NCBI GenBank assembly: GCA_002438905.1
Contig: DJSA01000078.1
Span: 1 to 7,373, forward strand
Source: Bacteroidales bacterium UBA6346
GTDB taxonomy: Bacteria; Bacteroidota; Bacteroidia; Bacteroidales; UBA932
DNA: 7,373 nucleotides
Direction: 5' to 3'
The position numbers were made by a program, and so were the translations under genes. Under the pieces are notes generated by a model. That model ran no database searches, was not told the DNA's origin, and worked only from the letters and a program-made list of their open reading frames with translations. Below, piece by piece: positions 5,876 through 7,373 of the stretch. Positions within the stretch are counted from its first letter, which is position 1. Each line of letters starts with the position of its first letter.

Positions 5876-6709
5876 TTAATGGTTTCTCATGTCCTCTCCC
5901 CAATAGAGCTTGGTTTTCAGAGCATCCACGAATCCTGTGTTGCGAAGCCGCGCCCGCTTGAGCGAAAACTGTGCCACCGATGCGCTCACGAACGAATCCC
6001 CCGCCATCACAAAGTTCACGTTATCCGCGGAAAGGACGATCTTCGGATCCCGCGAACGGAAACCGAGCCTGATGTGAGAAGTGTCCGGGATTATGAGCGG
6101 GCGCACGTTAAGATTGTGCGGGGCAATAGGAGTCACGAGCAGCACACGAGAATCCGGAAATGCAATCGGACCACCTGCGCTGAGGGAGTACGCCGTCGAG
6201 CCAAGCCCCGTTGCGACAATCAGTCCGTCAGCCCAGTACGTCGGGAGCGCATTCTCGTTTACGGATGCGTCCACGCCGAGCATGGCTGGTCCTGAGCGGT
6301 GAACTGAAATCTCGTTGAGAGCGAGGAAACGGGAGACATCGCCTTCTGGGGAATGGACCTCGGCGGAAAGTATTGGGCTATCCTCAATCCTATAGTCACC
6401 GCTGACGATAGCCTCGGCCACATCCTCCAGCCTATTTTCGGACAAGAAACCGAGACGTCCCATATTTGCTCCGAGTACCGGTATGCCGAGAGGAGCCGCG
6501 ATACGTGCAGCAGACAGAAAAGTGCCATCTCCGCCGAGGCTGATAATCAATTCCGGGCGCACTTCCCCGATTCTTCTGGCAATCGCCTCTGCAGGCTCCG
6601 AAATGTAGACGGAACACAACTCCACGCCCACATCCATCAGCCGCCTTTCGAGTTTTCTGTAGGCATCCGTGCCTGTCAGCTCCGGGTTTCTGTAAAAGAC
6701 TGCAATCAT
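5876..6709 (-). CDS. nadK: NAD kinase
   Basis: Cytoplasmic enzyme that phosphorylates NAD to NADP, the only route to NADP in bacteria. The 277 residues are typical. The N-terminal Rossmann-like domain carries GGDGTFL at 59-65 with the catalytic Asp61. Next come GANMGRLGFLS (80-90), the NAD-binding LNEISVHR (131-138), and DGLIVATGLGSTAYSLSAGG (161-180), the other signature of the family. PIAPHNLNVRPLIIP (194-208) follows. No catalytic residue is missing. It is first in the minus-strand run nadK-uppS-bamA-skp and is divergent from pdxJ across a 228-bp spacer. The ATG at 6709 gives MIAVFYRNPE, the usual beta-strand start, and lies about 20 nt after a perfect -7 promoter box. Confidence 0.97.
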   Translation of the reverse strand: MIAVFYRNPELTGTDAYRKLERRLMDVGVELCSVYISEPAEAIARRIGEVRPELIISLGGDGTFLSAARIAAPLGIPVLGANMGRLGFLSENRLEDVAEAIVSGDYRIEDSPILSAEVHSPEGDVSRFLALNEISVHRSGPAMLGVDASVNENALPTYWADGLIVATGLGSTAYSLSAGGPIAFPDSRVLLVTPIAPHNLNVRPLIIPDTSHIRLGFRSRDPKIVLSADNVNFVMAGDSFVSASVAQFSLKRARLRNTGFVDALKTKLYWGEDMRNH

Positions 6710-6731
6710 CGTAAATCTGTTGTGACAGCCG

Positions 6732-6765
6732 CAAAATTAGCAATTTATTGACAGGATTTGAACAA
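6732..6765 (-). promoter_or_regulatory. Candidate promoter for the nadK-uppS-bamA-skp operon
   Basis: The minus strand has TAATTTTG (6739-6732), an exact match to the Bacteroides -7 box TAnnTTTG. A TTG lies 23 nt upstream (6765-6763), slightly farther than the usual 19-21 nt. Transcription would start near 6728 and give a leader of about 20 nt before the nadK ATG at 6709. No other equally good box lies closer on this strand. Confidence 0.45.
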
Positions 6766-6793
6766 TATTATATATTTTTGCATCCTATTTTTG
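6748..6793 (+). promoter_or_regulatory. Twin -7 boxes, candidate promoter for pdxJ
   Basis: TATTTTTG occurs twice on the plus strand, at 6773-6780 and 6786-6793, 13 nt apart, both exact matches to TAnnTTTG. Possible upstream boxes are TTG at 6748-6750 (22 nt before the first) and TTTG at 6757-6760 (25 nt before the second), so the spacing is not ideal for either. A start here would give pdxJ an unusually long leader of roughly 140-155 nt. The region overlaps the divergent nadK promoter candidate. Confidence 0.35.
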
Positions 6794-6802
6794 AAGAGGG
6801 AG

Positions 6803-6911
6803 CATACTAGGCGTATGTGACCGATGAGAAAACGACACTTTTCGCCAAGTGAGCGCAGAGTCAAACTTGTTTGAACTATGCCGAACGCAGAAAAGCAACG
6901 ATTGAAAATCG
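6803..6911 (+). promoter_or_regulatory. Dyad-rich leader region of pdxJ
   Basis: Five short perfect inverted repeats lie in 109 nt: CATAC-5-GTATG (6803-6817), GAAAA-6-TTTTC (6828-6843), CACTT-6-AAGTG (6836-6851), TCAAAC-TT-GTTTGA (6861-6874) and CGATT-GAA-AATCG (6899-6911). The second and third overlap and could not form together. An A/T-rich stretch without evident structure (6912-6937) then leads to the pdxJ ATG. This could be a structured regulatory leader or a set of protein-binding sites; I do not recognise a known riboswitch class. Confidence 0.3.
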
Positions 6912-6937
6912 AAATATATACCAAAAATACAAACAAT

Positions 6938-7373
6938 ATGACAAGATTAAGTGTTAATATAAATAAATTCGCAACCCTGAGAAATTCGCGTGGCGGCAAC
7001 ACCCCCGACGTGGAAAAGGCCGCCGTCGACTGCGAAAAGTTCGGAGCGGAAGGGATAACCGTTCATCCGAGACCGGACGAAAGACATATAAGGTACGCGG
7101 ACGTGCGCGCGATACGCCCGCTCGTGAAGACAGAGCTGAACATTGAGGGGAACCCGATACCCTCATTCGCGGAACTAGTGAGGGAAGTGCTTCCGGCACA
7201 AGTCACCATGGTTCCGGACGCAGCGGACGCACTCACATCGAATGCCGGGTGGAACACATTGGAAAACAAGGTATTCCTCACACAAATGTGCTCGACATTC
7301 AAAAGCCTCGGCATAAGGACATCGATTTTTGTGGATCCTGATCCCATTATGGTAGAGGGGGCTGCGGAGTGCG
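6938..7373 (+). CDS. pdxJ: Pyridoxine 5'-phosphate synthase (3' end outside window)
   Basis: Last step of the DXP-dependent vitamin B6 pathway. It condenses 1-deoxy-D-xylulose 5-phosphate with 3-amino-2-oxopropyl phosphate to give pyridoxine 5'-phosphate, in the cytoplasm. The first 145 residues are visible, of about 240 usual for this TIM-barrel family. Family signatures are in order: LSVNINKFATLRNSRGG (4-20) with Asn7 and Asn9 on the first strand, TVHPRPDERHI (41-51) with the active-site His43, Arg45 and His50, then ELNIEGN (66-72) with Glu70, VTMVPD (89-94), LTSNAGW (99-105), and SIFVDPD (129-135). The gene is transcribed away from nadK after a 228-bp spacer. ATG at 6938 is the only start that gives the conserved N-terminus. 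The reading frame is intact up to the edge of the window. Confidence 0.96.
   Translation, partial: MTRLSVNINKFATLRNSRGGNTPDVEKAAVDCEKFGAEGITVHPRPDERHIRYADVRAIRPLVKTELNIEGNPIPSFAELVREVLPAQVTMVPDAADALTSNAGWNTLENKVFLTQMCSTFKSLGIRTSIFVDPDPIMVEGAAEC

Noticed and set aside
6745..7002. 85-codon open frame on the minus strand with a hydrophobic stretch
   Set aside because: It covers the nadK-pdxJ promoter spacer and overlaps the start of pdxJ on the other strand; the hydrophobicity follows from A/T-rich DNA and there is no family match I recognise.
7235..7258. Asn at position 102 of PdxJ (LTSNAGW) where many homologues have Asp or Glu
   Set aside because: Both forms appear within the family as far as I recall, and the catalytic His, Arg and Glu residues visible here are intact, so it is not a sign of lost function.

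Overview
The window looks like ordinary chromosomal DNA from a member of the Bacteroidota, most likely Bacteroidales. The evidence is the gene order pdxJ / nadK-uppS-bamA-skp, the Bacteroidota-type BamA and Skp proteins, AT-rich leaders without Shine-Dalgarno sequences, and several matches to the Bacteroides-type -7 promoter box TAnnTTTG. The genus cannot be fixed from the sequence. I see no transposase, phage gene, tRNA, rRNA or CRISPR array.

Layout from left to right. Positions 3-77 (+) are probably the last 24 codons of a membrane protein whose body lies outside the window. Positions 78-177 form a convergent intergenic stretch holding a 10-bp stem-loop and two tandem copies of a 30-bp repeat. 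Positions 178-1515 (-) encode a complete hexameric glutamate dehydrogenase, gdhA. Positions 1516-1793 (278 bp) are non-coding but highly structured: a terminator-like hairpin directly in front of gdhA, a promoter candidate abutting it, a perfect 7-1-7 dyad and a long composite hairpin. From 1794 to 6709, all on the minus strand, come skp/ompH (1794-2375), bamA (2449-5034), uppS (about 5112-5834) and nadK (5876-6709). A 228-bp divergent spacer (6710-6937) separates nadK from pdxJ, which starts at 6938 on the plus strand and runs off the right edge.

The nadK-uppS-bamA-skp block is an envelope cluster. UppS makes undecaprenyl diphosphate, the lipid carrier for peptidoglycan and surface glycans. 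BamA inserts beta-barrel proteins in the outer membrane, and Skp carries their unfolded precursors across the periplasm. NadK supplies NADP. PdxJ makes pyridoxine 5'-phosphate, and GdhA links ammonium and glutamate to 2-oxoglutarate. The last two are metabolic neighbours rather than members of the envelope pathway.

No new protein system is visible: every complete gene belongs to a well-known family. The features that deserve attention are in the spacers. They are the hairpin between the skp and gdhA genes that doubles as a possible gdhA leader, hairpins whose imperfect pair is only tolerated on the minus-strand RNA, a cluster of small dyads in the pdxJ leader, and the tandem 30-bp repeat after gdhA. 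In addition, GdhA carries the coenzyme-site residues of the NAD-specific clostridial enzyme.
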